From: Zwartia hollandica
GTDB lineage: Bacteria; Pseudomonadota; Gammaproteobacteria; Burkholderiales; Burkholderiaceae_B
Assembly: GCF_019923725.1 (NCBI RefSeq)
Contig: NZ_JAHXRI010000004.1
Span: 1 to 64,000 of the forward strand
Reading direction: 5' to 3'
DNA: 64,000 nucleotides
Part shown: positions 46,516-56,775 of the stretch, piece after piece
Layout of the letters: each line of letters starts with the position of its first letter
Numbering within the stretch: position 1 is the stretch's first letter
Position numbers and translations under genes: made by a program
Notes under the pieces: model-generated
The model's input: only the letters and a program-made list of their open reading frames with translations
What the model was told of the DNA's origin: nothing
Databases searched by the model: none

Positions 46516-47253
46516 ATGGCCGCTGATAAACCTGACGCAGTACGTCCACGACGCGCACCTGTGCGCCCGTCGTTTGATCCGATGACGCAGCCTTGGGTCC
46601 CATCCGTATTGCCGTTTGGCCCTGTACCTGAAAAATTTCTCACCCCGAGTTGGCTCAAACAGGTATTGGCTGGCTCTATCCAGCGTCCTTTGAATATTCC
46701 CGACGAGTCTTTACGCAGAGCACCAGGCCGTGAGGGTACGCCCGTTGAGGCGGCTGTGCTTGTGCCTATTGTGATGCGTCCGGAGGGTTTGACGGTCTTG
46801 CTCACGCAGCGCACCGCACATTTAAATGACCATGCAGGGCAAATCAGTTTCCCCGGTGGGCGCGTCGAAGCCAGTGATGTCGATGTACGTGCAACCGCTC
46901 TACGTGAGACAGAGGAAGAGACGGGCCTGTCGAGAAGTTTTGTAGAGTGTTTGGGCGGCTTACCACGCTACATCACGGGGACGGGTTTCTCTGTAAGCCC
47001 GGTAACGGCGTTGGTGCAACCTGGCTTTACCTTAAGCCCAGATGCATTTGAGGTCGCAGAAGTTTTTGAAGTACCGTTGAGCTTTTTGACCAACACAGCA
47101 AATTATCGGTTCCATCAGGTCAAGCTCGCCGATGGTGCGCAACGCCAGTACTACTCTGTGCCATGGAAGCAGTTCTTTATCTGGGGTGCCACGGCGGCGA
47201 TGCTGTTAGGGATGTGCCAGATCTTATCGGAAGCTGCCTCAGCGCAGGCTTAA
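46516..47253 (+). CDS. Nudix hydrolase, CoA pyrophosphatase-like
   Basis: 245 residues. Nudix box GGRVEASDVDVRATALRETE then EETGL, with Glu ligands for Mg. Sequence before it (LTQRTAHLNDHAGQISFPGG) carries the LLTxR/GQxxFPGG hallmarks of the CoA-hydrolysing (NudL) group. It would cleave CoA or related dinucleotides. Start ATG 46516 is clear of the rplS terminator. Confidence 0.88.
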   Translation: MAADKPDAVRPRRAPVRPSFDPMTQPWVPSVLPFGPVPEKFLTPSWLKQVLAGSIQRPLNIPDESLRRAPGREGTPVEAAVLVPIVMRPEGLTVLLTQRTAHLNDHAGQISFPGGRVEASDVDVRATALRETEEETGLSRSFVECLGGLPRYITGTGFSVSPVTALVQPGFTLSPDAFEVAEVFEVPLSFLTNTANYRFHQVKLADGAQRQYYSVPWKQFFIWGATAAMLLGMCQILSEAASAQA

Positions 47254-47262
47254 TTAATCCTA

Positions 47263-48162
47263 CTAATAGCTTTCGTGCGCGGTTTTAGCGTCGAGCAGAC
47301 GCACGTATAAAGCGTGTCTCGCTGCATCGATATCCCGACGTTCAAGCGCCGCTAATACGCCACAGGCTGGTTCGTGCTGATGCGTACAGTTATAAAATCT
47401 GCATTGTGCGACGTGCTCAGCAAACTCAGGAAAACCGCGCTCGATCTCTTCACGACTAAGATGCAGTAGCCCAAATCCTTGGAAACCCGGTGAGTCAATC
47501 AGATCTCCTCCTTGGTCAGGCAAGTGGTAGAGCCGAGTGCTTGTGGTTGTGTGTTTGCCTGCTCCGAGTGCAACAGAGTGTGTTTGAGTTGCTGCCAACG
47601 CAAGCGGCACAAGCGTATTGAGAAGCGTTGATTTTCCCATCGCGCTTTGCCCAAGTAGTAGCGAGGTTTTGCCCTTGAGAATTGGCAGCAAGACTTCGTT
47701 TACGCTCTCGATATCCCGCGCACATAACTCAAGTACTTGCACCCCAAGTTTACGAAAGGGGGCGAGTTTTAATTGTGCTGCAGGCAACCCTTCGGTCAGA
47801 TCCACTTTATTAAGCAGAATGATCGGGGTGATGTCGGCCGACCAGGCGCCGGCAAGAGCGCGACCAAGGAGATCATCTGAAAAAGCTGGCTCCACTGCGA
47901 TCACAATGAGCAGCTGATCAACATTTGCTGCAAACTGCTTGCTTCGAGATTCATCCGAGCGAAACAAAAGGTTTTTGCGAGGCTGGATAGATTCCAGCGC
48001 GCCTTCTTCCTGCCCTTGACGGGTGATTTCCACATAGTCACCCACAGCGGCTTCATTTTTTTTACCGCGCGGGTAGCATTTCAGTAGTGTTTGATCAGAA
48101 AGCTCTACGGTGTAGTGTCGCCCGTGCGCGGCAATGACTCGGCCCTGTGTCTGTTGGCTCAT
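47263..48162 (-). CDS. rsgA: Ribosome small-subunit GTPase
   Basis: 299 residues, circularly permuted GTPase: N-terminal OB domain, G4 NKVD region as ILLNKVDL, P-loop GQSAMGKSTLLN, DSPGF (G3), and a zinc knuckle C-x7-C-x-H (CRFYNCTHQHEPACG). It checks and releases factors during 30S maturation. Start overlaps the stop of the M48 protease gene. Confidence 0.95.
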   Translation of the reverse strand: MSQQTQGRVIAAHGRHYTVELSDQTLLKCYPRGKKNEAAVGDYVEITRQGQEEGALESIQPRKNLLFRSDESRSKQFAANVDQLLIVIAVEPAFSDDLLGRALAGAWSADITPIILLNKVDLTEGLPAAQLKLAPFRKLGVQVLELCARDIESVNEVLLPILKGKTSLLLGQSAMGKSTLLNTLVPLALAATQTHSVALGAGKHTTTSTRLYHLPDQGGDLIDSPGFQGFGLLHLSREEIERGFPEFAEHVAQCRFYNCTHQHEPACGVLAALERRDIDAARHALYVRLLDAKTAHESY

Positions 48163-49403
48163 GCGGCGGTCAGTTGCCGAATCCGAATTGCGGCGGGTGG
48201 ATGACTATCGTAAAAAGCAGAATGCACTGGGTCTGGGGTGAGCGTCGATGCGTTGTCATCCATTAGCTTGACGAGTGCATTAATAAGTTCGTCTGCGGAG
48301 CTTTGGTCTCTGGCAAAACGGTCTGCTTCAAACTCATCGCGCCTTGATAGCCAACTTTTTAAGGGTGTTAACCCAAAGGTGAAGATGGGTACGACAAGAA
48401 AAAATAACAGTAAGGCCATGGCATCATTTCGTGTGCCCATTTGGGGAATCACCCCCAGGTCTGTATAAAACCAACTCTGTGTGGCGAGCCAACCTAATAG
48501 TGCGAAGAAAATAAGTGATCCGATAAACATCGTGATCATGCGCTTCAGAATGTGCCGATGCTTGAAGTGACCTAGTTCATGAGCTAGCACGGCGATAATT
48601 TCATTAGGCGTTAGGCGTGCGAGCAAGGTGTCAAAAAAAACAATTCTGCGTGCACGACCAAATCCAGTGAAGTAAGCGTTACCGTGTGCCGAGCGCTTGG
48701 AACCATCCATCACAAATAGACCGCTGAGTGTGAACCCACAACGACCAGCGAGCTCTTGAATGCGTTGCGCCAGCGCAGCATCCTCTAGCGGCGTAAATTT
48801 ATTGAAGACGGGGGCGATCCAGGTTGGGTAAATAAAAGCCAGTAATAGCGAGAAAGCGGACCAAAGTGCCCACGCCCAAAGCCACCAAAGGTTGCCGGCT
48901 TCCGACATGAGCCATAACACTGCAGCAATCAGTGGGATACCTAACAGAGCACCGACGAGCGTCTCTTTGATCGTATCGCTAACGAACATTTTTAGCGTCA
49001 TGCGATTAAAACCAAAGTGGGCCTCAAGTTTGAATTGTCTGTAAAGCGTAAAGGGGATGCCCAGTACGCCCAAGAACAAGAACACGCTCAGCACTAAGAG
49101 TACTTGCCTCAGCAATGCGTGAGAGGTGACGCTGCTTGTGAGCGTGTCGAGGTACTGCAGCCCACCCAATAAGGTCAAGCCGATCAGTACAGCAGCATCA
49201 AAAAGCATTTCCAACATTCTTAGCCGTACTTTGGCAACGGTGTAGTCTGCTGCGCGCTGATGACTCGGGAGCCCGATTTTTGCAGCGAACTCTTTTGGTA
49301 CGACATCGCGGTGGGCTAAGACATGTCGGATCTGCCGGGTTGACAGCCAAATTCGGACGCCGAGCATGACAAGTAACAGCACAACAAAAAGAATAGTGAG
49401 CAT
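48159..49403 (-). CDS. M48 family metalloprotease (Ste24/CAAX protease-like)
   Basis: 414 residues with several membrane helices. Zinc motif HELGHFKHRH and the later Glu-containing DEFEADRFA. Members trim membrane proteins or CAAX-type ends; in bacteria the targets are mostly unknown. It pairs with rsgA through an ATGA overlap. Bordetella-like genomes keep this order. Confidence 0.92.
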   Translation of the reverse strand: MLTILFVVLLLVMLGVRIWLSTRQIRHVLAHRDVVPKEFAAKIGLPSHQRAADYTVAKVRLRMLEMLFDAAVLIGLTLLGGLQYLDTLTSSVTSHALLRQVLLVLSVFLFLGVLGIPFTLYRQFKLEAHFGFNRMTLKMFVSDTIKETLVGALLGIPLIAAVLWLMSEAGNLWWLWAWALWSAFSLLLAFIYPTWIAPVFNKFTPLEDAALAQRIQELAGRCGFTLSGLFVMDGSKRSAHGNAYFTGFGRARRIVFFDTLLARLTPNEIIAVLAHELGHFKHRHILKRMITMFIGSLIFFALLGWLATQSWFYTDLGVIPQMGTRNDAMALLLFFLVVPIFTFGLTPLKSWLSRRDEFEADRFARDQSSADELINALVKLMDDNASTLTPDPVHSAFYDSHPPAAIRIRQLTAA

Positions 49404-49461
49404 AGGACCTAACTGCCTTTAGACGGCATGTGAGAAAATCGTGTTTTAACCGGATGATTAT

Positions 49462-50052
49462 ATGACTAAGACTTCCTCGAAAACCGCAATTCCATCAGCT
49501 GTTAAGACCGTACCGAATGAATTTCGTTTGGTGTGGCTTGACATGGAAATGACGGGGCTCGACCCTGAGCGGGAGCGCATCATTGAGGTGGCGGTCGTCG
49601 TCACTGAGCCAGATCTAACGGTAGTGGCCGAAGGTCCTGTTCTCGTCATTCATCAGCCAGATAGCTTGTTGGACGCCATGGATAGCTGGAACCGTTCGAC
49701 CCACAGTAAAAGCGGGTTGACAGCGAAGGTTAAGGCGTCAGCCATGACCGAAGAGCAGGCGCAGGAGGAGTTAATTACCTTTTTGTCGCAGTACGTGCCT
49801 GCCGGCAAGTCGCCACTCTGTGGCAACACGGTCAGTCAGGATCGCCGTTTCATGTTCAAGTACATGCCCAAACTCGAGCAATTCTTTCACTACCGAACGG
49901 TTGATGTGAGTACGCTCAAAGAACTTGCCCGGCGTTGGAAGCCAGAACTATTAAAAGGCTTTGAAAAACGTAGTAAGCACGAAGCACTGGCTGATATCTA
50001 CGAGTCGATTGATGAGCTCAAATACTACCGCGAAGTGTTTATCAAACTTTAA
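49462..50052 (+). CDS. orn: Oligoribonuclease
   Basis: 196 residues, DEDDh exonuclease: [20 protein letters not shown] (Asp, Glu), [27 protein letters not shown] and [11 protein letters not shown] (His, Asp). It finishes RNA decay by clearing 2-5-mers. Divergent from the M48 gene; its last 11 bases overlap the convergent MATE gene. Confidence 0.97.
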   Translation: MTKTSSKTAIPSAVKTVPNEFRLVWLDMEMTGLDPERERIIEVAVVVTEPDLTVVAEGPVLVIHQPDSLLDAMDSWNRSTHSKSGLTAKVKASAMTEEQAQEELITFLSQYVPAGKSPLCGNTVSQDRRFMFKYMPKLEQFFHYRTVDVSTLKELARRWKPELLKGFEKRSKHEALADIYESIDELKYYREVFIKL

Positions 50053-51454
50053 CGGTTGGGTATTTGTTTCGGATAATGTAGCGATACCAGCTATGTAAAA
50101 GAATGGCTGAGGTGCTCAAGCCTACCGTGGCCATGAGCCACATGCTGCCCGCACCAACGGGTGATCCAGCTAAAAGCTGATTGCGTAGTGGTTCGATTAA
50201 ACCTTTGCCTGGTCCAAACCCAAGCCACCAGCCTCCTAGTAGGCCAATCGCCATCAGAGCCACAATTTGCAATAGCAGCGGAACGACAGCAACCTTGTGT
50301 GCGCGCAACAGATAACTGTTGATGCATTGCATTGCGTCAACAACATGAAAGAATGGCAGGAGAGCGAGCAGGGATAACGCAACGGCGGCGACAGCAAGAT
50401 CGCTTGTATAAGTGGCTACGATGAAGTCTCGGCCAAAATACAAAAAACAAGCTGTGATCAACGCTCCAAAGAGACCGACTACCAAACCCATCATGCTTGT
50501 CCGATGTGCCTGCTGTATTTGACCGGCGCCGATTGCTTGCGCGGTGAGGGCGGCCGTCGCCACGCCAATGGACATTGGCATCATGTAGGCGAGTGCAGCC
50601 AGGTTAGCTGTGATCTGATGCCCGCCGATGACCGCGTTTCCTTCCTGCGCCACAAGTAAAGACATGAAGGTGAAGGCGCATACCTCAACTAAGTAAGAGC
50701 CACCCATCGGTATACCGAGGCGCAAGATGCTCCAGAGTGCTTTCATATCCGGCAAACCGAGCTTGAGCCCAAACTGTTTATAAAACGGCGTGTGATGAAT
50801 GAACCAAAGGCCGACCCCAAGATTGACCCACATAACAATCGCTGAGGAGATGCCGGCTCCCGTTGCGCCTAGCGCTGGCATGCCCCAATTACCAAAGATG
50901 AGCAACCAATTCAAAAATATCTTTAGCACAATGCCGCCTAAGTTGATCGCCATGATCAGTTTTGGGCGAGACACCGCGTTGGCAAGCGCATAGACAGTTC
51001 GGAACATTAAAGCCGCAGGTAACGCAAAGGTGAGTGCTTGAAGATAGCTTTTCATGCCAGCGCGCACTGCGGGGTCTACATCCCCTGAGTACGACAGCCA
51101 AACATCGGGAAACATCATGACCGCACCACCGACGACCGATAGAACTAGCGAGACCCAAACACCCTGGCCCCAAATCTGTCCAACTTTATCGAGCTCTCCA
51201 GCGCCAACGTGTTGTGCCTGGATCGGGATCAAGGCATGCATGACTCCCATTAATCCGACAAAAACGGTGATGTAGATGGAGATGGATAGCGCCATGATCG
51301 CGAGATCTACTGAGCCAGCATGGCCCGTCATGGCCGTATCCAGCACACCAAAGGCCATGCTGGCCCACTGACTAACCAAGACAGGCCACGACTGCTTGAA
51401 GATTGCTCTCAGAGTTTCTGGAATCGACCGTGGTGCAGTATCTACCACGCTCAT
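50042..51454 (-). CDS. MATE family efflux transporter (NorM-like)
   Basis: 470 residues with 12 helices in two MatE halves. Conserved [21 protein letters not shown] and [21 protein letters not shown]. Exports cationic drugs or metabolites in exchange for H+ or Na+. Its start overlaps the end of the glycosyltransferase gene. Confidence 0.92.
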   Translation of the reverse strand: MSVVDTAPRSIPETLRAIFKQSWPVLVSQWASMAFGVLDTAMTGHAGSVDLAIMALSISIYITVFVGLMGVMHALIPIQAQHVGAGELDKVGQIWGQGVWVSLVLSVVGGAVMMFPDVWLSYSGDVDPAVRAGMKSYLQALTFALPAALMFRTVYALANAVSRPKLIMAINLGGIVLKIFLNWLLIFGNWGMPALGATGAGISSAIVMWVNLGVGLWFIHHTPFYKQFGLKLGLPDMKALWSILRLGIPMGGSYLVEVCAFTFMSLLVAQEGNAVIGGHQITANLAALAYMMPMSIGVATAALTAQAIGAGQIQQAHRTSMMGLVVGLFGALITACFLYFGRDFIVATYTSDLAVAAVALSLLALLPFFHVVDAMQCINSYLLRAHKVAVVPLLLQIVALMAIGLLGGWWLGFGPGKGLIEPLRNQLLAGSPVGAGSMWLMATVGLSTSAILLHSWYRYIIRNKYPTVKV

Positions 51455-53187
51455 TTCACAGGCACGCGTAATAGTCGATAACGGTCGAAGCGGTCGGCGC
51501 CGCGCGAACCCATCCAGAGAACGGAGGCATTGTCGCTGTAGCCCGCCAGACCCTCGGCGAGCTTTTTACGCGTTGTCTGCTGTAAGACAAAAGGACATTG
51601 CGAGTCGTAGGTTATTTGTATGTTGTCAAAGACATAAAGTGATGCTTGAGGCCCCACGCCCAGTGCTTGTGAGCGTAAGCAAGCTTTTTGACCCGGCACG
51701 TTCGAAAGGGCTGTCAGCTTGTCGTTGATTTCAGCGGACATCGGACGGTAGCTGCGTACGTAATCAACGGCGGGCATCCAAAGTAAGACAAGCAAGACCC
51801 AGGTGATGGTCACACCACTTGCGCAAAGCATGGAGCCTCGCCACAAAACGCTCGGCTTCCAGCGTAGTCGCCAGATCACGATCGCGATCCAGCAAAGTGT
51901 CGCGACAAGCGCTGCGATGACTGACCACCAAGTGATATGGGGCTCGTAACCAGTCGTCAGCCTTGCAATGTTGAGAGATATTTGTTTGGGTATCTTAAAG
52001 TGCAGGGCAGTCCAGCCGATCCAGACGCAAAGCACTGTCACCGAAAAACACATCAAAGCGAACCAGTCCAGGGTGTTGATGACACCTCGTCGCATGGTCG
52101 GGAGTGCGAACGCCGCCAAGACCGCGAGCGGAGTAGCGAACAACATGTACTCGGGCTCTCCAGAGTTGGTTAGCACGGGCAAGGTGAAAAGCACGCCCAG
52201 CACAACCGCAAGCGGCAGCCAGATATGCGGCGCGGTGATCCAGCGGCGCCATTGCCATACGGCAAGACAAGCTAGAGGCCAAATTGGCCACAGGAACCAG
52301 GGTAGGTCGCGCAAAGGACGCAATGCGGTTTCATAGTCAGGGATGCCAAAATGCGAAACGTTCCAATGGATCCAGGCTTTAAACCAGTCGGGATGTGCGC
52401 GTTGGGTAGGTAGCCACCACAGCATCACGAGTAGGGCTGCGATCACCATCGCACTGACGATCCATTTTCTTCTTGACCACAAGCCGCTGCGGGGATGTAA
52501 AGCGATCAGGACTGCAAGCAGCACTGGTACAACCCCTGGCCACGCTCGCGTCAGGAATGAGCCTGCGAGGGCGATCGCCAAACACGCCATACCCATTTTT
52601 GGTTTGTCGAGCATGCGAGCTAACGCGTAGAACGCAAAAGCTTGAAAAGCCACGTTCGCAGGGACCACGGAGGTCTCGTGTAAGCGTTGCAAAATACCGA
52701 TTGTTGCAAGCCACAGCAAGGCGGCTGTGTCAGCGAGCAGTCGCCCATAGTCTTTGACGGTGGGCTCCCCGCCAAAAGGTAAAGGCAGGGGTTGTGCCTC
52801 GGTCCGGCGCCCGAGCAGATAGGTTCCGTACCAAATGGAAATCATTGTCATACCGAACCATAGGACGTTGACAATGCGTGAGGCGGAGATATCACCTAAC
52901 CAAGGACCTAAGAGATAAATAGAGAACGCACCCACCCACGTAACGAGTGGCCCATCTTGGGGTAATTCGAGCGTACCGATGTGGGGAATCAGCCAGCCAG
53001 CGCCGTCGCCACGTAGGGCGGAGAGCATGGTGGCAAGGTTCAATACATCGTCGGTTTTCCAGGGGTCGCGACCAAAGAGCCCCGCAATGATGTATGCGGC
53101 TGCTAGGGCGAACAGCACCAACCTCGGCAACTTTAGTGTTGCCGGGGCGGTCATTCGTGCGGGGGTAGACTGGCTCAGTGGCGACAC
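51451..53187 (-). CDS. Membrane glycosyltransferase, ArnT/GT39-like
   Basis: 578 residues with many membrane helices and GRDPWKTDD near residue 40, the acidic motif of GT-C enzymes (Asp pair instead of Asp-Glu). A C-terminal soluble domain follows (from about residue 450). Such enzymes move a sugar from a polyprenyl carrier to lipid A, lipids or protein. The acceptor is unknown. Overlaps the MATE gene (ATGA). Confidence 0.82.
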   Translation of the reverse strand: MSPLSQSTPARMTAPATLKLPRLVLFALAAAYIIAGLFGRDPWKTDDVLNLATMLSALRGDGAGWLIPHIGTLELPQDGPLVTWVGAFSIYLLGPWLGDISASRIVNVLWFGMTMISIWYGTYLLGRRTEAQPLPLPFGGEPTVKDYGRLLADTAALLWLATIGILQRLHETSVVPANVAFQAFAFYALARMLDKPKMGMACLAIALAGSFLTRAWPGVVPVLLAVLIALHPRSGLWSRRKWIVSAMVIAALLVMLWWLPTQRAHPDWFKAWIHWNVSHFGIPDYETALRPLRDLPWFLWPIWPLACLAVWQWRRWITAPHIWLPLAVVLGVLFTLPVLTNSGEPEYMLFATPLAVLAAFALPTMRRGVINTLDWFALMCFSVTVLCVWIGWTALHFKIPKQISLNIARLTTGYEPHITWWSVIAALVATLCWIAIVIWRLRWKPSVLWRGSMLCASGVTITWVLLVLLWMPAVDYVRSYRPMSAEINDKLTALSNVPGQKACLRSQALGVGPQASLYVFDNIQITYDSQCPFVLQQTTRKKLAEGLAGYSDNASVLWMGSRGADRFDRYRLLRVPVK

Positions 53188-53227
53188 GTTTGGAGAATAA
53201 CCTGTACTAAAACAACGAGACAGCGAT

Positions 53228-53251
53228 AAAAAAAGGCAGCCAGTGGCTGCC
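53228..53251 (-). terminator. Rho-independent terminator after rpmE2
   Basis: Minus strand: GGCAGCCACTGGCTGCC then TTTTTTT. Confidence 0.9.
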
Positions 53252-53284
53252 TCGGCTCATGTGAGATGATCTTGAACGATCAAA

Positions 53285-53551
53285 TCAGGCAGAGGCCTTC
53301 TTGGTGCCGCTGGTACGTGCAAAGCGGGCACGGAATTTCTCGACACGGCCCGTTTCGACGATACGTGTTTGTGCACCCGTGTAGAACGGATGTGACTCGG
53401 AAGTCACGTCGCACTTAAAAAGAGGGTAGGTCTTACCATCGATTTCCGTAGTTTCACGGCTGTTCAGTGTCGAGCGAGTGACAAATTTATTGCCAGTCTG
53501 CAGGTCGACGAACACAACGTCGCGATATTCTGGGTGGATGCCATCTTTCAT
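53285..53551 (-). CDS. rpmE2: 50S ribosomal protein L31 type B
   Basis: 88 residues: [60 protein letters not shown]. The cysteine zinc knuckle of type A L31 is absent, so it is the zinc-independent form. Own terminator. Confidence 0.95.
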   Translation of the reverse strand: MKDGIHPEYRDVVFVDLQTGNKFVTRSTLNSRETTEIDGKTYPLFKCDVTSESHPFYTGAQTRIVETGRVEKFRARFARTSGTKKASA

Positions 53552-53718
53552 TGGAAGTCCTTAGGTTTAGGCGGGTCGCCAGCCAAGGTTTTTGGCCACG
53601 TATCCTGAGTCAAGCCCACAATTCTACAGGGGATGGGGAAGTTTTGCAACGCGACAATGCTATTCTTCGCGTAGGCAATCGGTAAAAAATGTCTTTTTAA
53701 ACAAAGCCTTGGGAGAGT

Positions 53719-54477
53719 GTGTTGTCTGTAAGGTATGAAATCCCCACTATTTCTGAAAGTGGCGGTGTCCGATACCTTCACTTTGGTACGGAGTGGGTGC
53801 AGGGCGCAATGTGGGTAGATCGCCCAGCCGAGTTTGTACTGGAGTACACCGCGCAAATGATGGCGTGGCTCGTGTTTCTTGAGCCCGCTAGGCAGCAGAC
53901 CCTGGGTCTCTTTGGTCTAGGCGCCGGTTCTATGGTGCGATTCTGCCTCAAGCACACCTCTCATCCGCTGAGGGTGGTCGAGCACAATCCCTTAGTGACC
54001 TCGGCTTGCGAGATGTACTTCAAGCTTCCTCGACCCTCCCGCCTAGTGATTGAGCACCAAGATGCGGGGACGTGGGTCGAGTCAAGCAGAAACTGGGGCC
54101 TTTGTAGCGCCCTAATGGTCGATATTTACGATGGCCAGGCGCAAGGGCCCGTGCGTGATTCCTTGGGGTTCTATAAAGGCTGCCATGCGTCATTGGCCGA
54201 TATTGGTGTCATGAGCGTGAATTTGTTCGGAGCGCATGCAAGCTTTGCGCGCAATATTCGCAATATCAGCCAAGCTTTCGATGGGCGTATTTTGACGCTT
54301 CCTCAAATTGATGCGGGCAATCAAGTGGTGTTAGCCTTCAAAGGCCCGCCCATAGAGGTAGGTGTTGAGCAGCTCTTAGCACGCGCTGAGGTTGTCGAGT
54401 CGAAGTATGGGTTGCCAGCCAGAAAATGGGTGCGCTCGATGATGGGGCGACTGCACCAAGGTTTGTTGACGATTTGA
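53719..54477 (+). CDS. Spermidine-synthase-like protein
   Basis: 252 residues from TTG 53719 (GGGAGAG 5 nt before). Methyltransferase-like fold: GLFGLGAGSMVRFCLKHTSH (motif I), VVEHNPLVTSAC (acidic end of beta 2), MVDIYDGQAQG. The catalytic residues of true SpeE are not obvious, so it may be a relative with another substrate. The next gene begins directly after its stop. Confidence 0.75.
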   Translation: MLSVRYEIPTISESGGVRYLHFGTEWVQGAMWVDRPAEFVLEYTAQMMAWLVFLEPARQQTLGLFGLGAGSMVRFCLKHTSHPLRVVEHNPLVTSACEMYFKLPRPSRLVIEHQDAGTWVESSRNWGLCSALMVDIYDGQAQGPVRDSLGFYKGCHASLADIGVMSVNLFGAHASFARNIRNISQAFDGRILTLPQIDAGNQVVLAFKGPPIEVGVEQLLARAEVVESKYGLPARKWVRSMMGRLHQGLLTI

Positions 54478-55461
54478 ATGAAAATGAACTTGATTTTTTT
54501 TAGCCGCTGCGTGACCACTCTATTGCTTTATTTGGGCGTGGGTTTTTTACCGTTAGCGGCCTTTGCCCAAACGAAGTCCTTGGTGATTCTGACACTCGAA
54601 GAGAGTGAAGACACCGATCAGATGCGCGCCAGCATCCGGGAGGTGCTCAGGGCGGCTGGGCTACAGGAGGGGCGTCAGTACAAAGTACAAAGCGCAGACG
54701 CGCAAGGCAGCCCTGAAACAGCCTCGAAACAGGCGTTAGAGCTTATGCGTGGCAAGCCCGATGTCATTTTGGCTTTGTCGCAGCCCAGTGCACAAGCGGC
54801 CGCGGCACACACAACCACGATGCCGATTGTTTTTGTTGGTGTCACGGATCCTGTTGAGGCGGGGCTAGTGCCGAGCTGGGGGCCGTCAGGAACCAATATC
54901 ACTGGCATCTCAGATGTGCTGCCTCTAAGCAGAAGGGTGACCCTGATCCGACAAATCGTACCCGCGGCTAAACGGGTGGGTGTGATTTACAACGCCACCG
55001 ATGCAAGCTCGCTGGCTCAAGTGCGTGAGTTCCAAACGCTACTTGGTGAGGCGGGTCTGGTGATGGTCGAGGCCACTGCAACACGACCCATTGATGTGGC
55101 CTCAGCCGCACGCAGCATGGTGGGTAAAGTCGACTTGATTTATACGCTGCAGGATGCGACGGTGCTTAAGGCATATGCACAACTTGTCGTGACTGCAAAT
55201 CAGACACGCTTGCCCTTGCTCGCTTCAGACGTGGCACATGTCAGGCAGGGCGCTGTCGCTGCGATGGACATCACGGGGCGGGACTTGGGCTTAGCGGCCG
55301 GTCGGATTACTTTGAGGGTGCTGCGTGGCGTCAAGCCGGGAACGATCCCAATCGAAGTCATGCAAAAGCCTCCCGTTTATCTCAATGCGCAGGCGGCGCA
55401 GCGTCAGGGCGTTGTTTTGTCCGATGCCCTATTAAAGAGTGCGAGTCAGGTGTTGAAGTAG
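54478..55461 (+). CDS. ABC_sub_bind (TrpX-like) periplasmic receptor
   Basis: 327 residues with a signal peptide (LLLYLGVGFLPLAAFAQ). Receptor fold: GKPDVILALSQPSAQAAAAH, PIVFVGVTDPVEAGLV, TGISDVLP, RVGVIYNATD. The family binds aromatic amino acids or similar. The permease and ATPase genes are not next to it. ATG 54478 follows the previous stop directly. Confidence 0.88.
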   Translation: MKMNLIFFSRCVTTLLLYLGVGFLPLAAFAQTKSLVILTLEESEDTDQMRASIREVLRAAGLQEGRQYKVQSADAQGSPETASKQALELMRGKPDVILALSQPSAQAAAAHTTTMPIVFVGVTDPVEAGLVPSWGPSGTNITGISDVLPLSRRVTLIRQIVPAAKRVGVIYNATDASSLAQVREFQTLLGEAGLVMVEATATRPIDVASAARSMVGKVDLIYTLQDATVLKAYAQLVVTANQTRLPLLASDVAHVRQGAVAAMDITGRDLGLAAGRITLRVLRGVKPGTIPIEVMQKPPVYLNAQAAQRQGVVLSDALLKSASQVLK

Positions 55462-55540
55462 GTCTGAGCATGATAATCTGCATGGAAGATTATCGATCCA
55501 TTCCATTTGGGCGGTCGTAGCGTAAGGAACAAAAGAAACC

Positions 55541-56305
55541 ATGATTGATCTAGGTGTCAATATTGATCACGTCGCAACCTTGCGTCAGCAGCGGCACACC
55601 AAATATCCCGATCCCATCGCGGCAGCCTTGCGAGCGGAGGAGGCGGGTGCCGATCTCATTACCTTGCATCTACGCGAGGATCGGCGTCACATTCAGGATG
55701 CCGACGTCTTTGCGTTAAGGCCGTTGTTGCGCACCCGAATGAATCTGGAGTGCGCAATCACGCAGGAGATGTTGGAAATCGCTTGTAAGGTTTTGCCCCA
55801 GGATGTTTGTCTTGTGCCCGAGAAGCGCACTGAGCTCACGACTGAGGGTGGTCTCGATGTCGTGACGGGACATGTAGCCGTGAAGGCCGCAGTGGACCAA
55901 TTGCAAGCAGACGGTATCCGTGTTTCGCTTTTTATTGACCCGGACCCTGCCCAAATTCAGGCCGCAGTCGATGTTGGGGCCAGTGTCATTGAACTGCATA
56001 CTGGTGCCTACGCAGAGGCCTCAAATGCAGCGGTTGTAGCGCACGAGTTATCTCGCCTGCGCAGTGCGATTGCTGTTGCCGTCAAGCTCGGATTACGTGT
56101 GAATGCAGGGCATGGATTACATCTTGGAAACGTTGACGCAATCGCTGCAATGCCAGGACTCGCCGAACTGAATATTGGGCATGCGATTGTGGCGCAAGCA
56201 GTTTTTGATGGTTGGGAGCCAACCATACGCAATTTCAAGGCTCGTATGGTGCAGGCGTATTTACAAGCGCAACGTGCTGGCGTCGCTTCAGCTGCCGCGC
56301 ATTAG
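55541..56305 (+). CDS. pdxJ: Pyridoxine 5'-phosphate synthase
   Basis: 254 residues: [74 protein letters not shown]. It joins aminoacetone-phosphate and deoxyxylulose-phosphate to make PNP. First of a tight run: pdxJ-acpS-nagZ-uvrC-pgsA. Confidence 0.97.
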   Translation: MIDLGVNIDHVATLRQQRHTKYPDPIAAALRAEEAGADLITLHLREDRRHIQDADVFALRPLLRTRMNLECAITQEMLEIACKVLPQDVCLVPEKRTELTTEGGLDVVTGHVAVKAAVDQLQADGIRVSLFIDPDPAQIQAAVDVGASVIELHTGAYAEASNAAVVAHELSRLRSAIAVAVKLGLRVNAGHGLHLGNVDAIAAMPGLAELNIGHAIVAQAVFDGWEPTIRNFKARMVQAYLQAQRAGVASAAAH

Positions 56306-56317
56306 TTAGGAGCTCTT

Positions 56318-56752
56318 GTGTCTGCAATTGCGGGTATCGGTACGGACTTGATCAAGATGGCACGCATCGAGCAAGCATGGCTGCGTCACCCTGACCGCTT
56401 TCCCAGAAAAATTCTAGGCCTTGAGGAGTTGCGTGTTTTCAACGCGCGCTCCTTACGTGATCGCTCGCGTGGCGTGCGTTATCTGGCCACACGATTTGCT
56501 GCTAAGGAGGCTTTTTCTAAAGCAGTTGGCTTAGGCATGCGCAGCCCGATGTGGTGGACACGGATGCAGACACTCAACGCGCCGGGTGGACGACCTGTTG
56601 TCGTCTTGGCTGAGCCCTTGGCGAGTTGGTACGCTGAACGTTTTGGTGTAGCTCACGTGTCGTTGACCGACGAGTCTGAATACGGTGCAGCGTACGTCGT
56701 CGTTGAATCGCGCGGCAATCCGGACATCTCTGTCTCTTCCCTTTTAGATTGA
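56318..56752 (+). CDS. acpS: Holo-[acyl-carrier-protein] synthase
   Basis: 144 residues, start GTG 56318 ([19 protein letters not shown]). Mg site Asp in GTDLI and Glu in [13 protein letters not shown]. It adds phosphopantetheine to carrier proteins, including ACP and possibly the NRPS at the window start. pdxJ-acpS order is common. Confidence 0.95.
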   Translation: MSAIAGIGTDLIKMARIEQAWLRHPDRFPRKILGLEELRVFNARSLRDRSRGVRYLATRFAAKEAFSKAVGLGMRSPMWWTRMQTLNAPGGRPVVVLAEPLASWYAERFGVAHVSLTDESEYGAAYVVVESRGNPDISVSSLLD

Positions 56753-56775
56753 TTTTTTCAAAGGCTAATTTTCCG

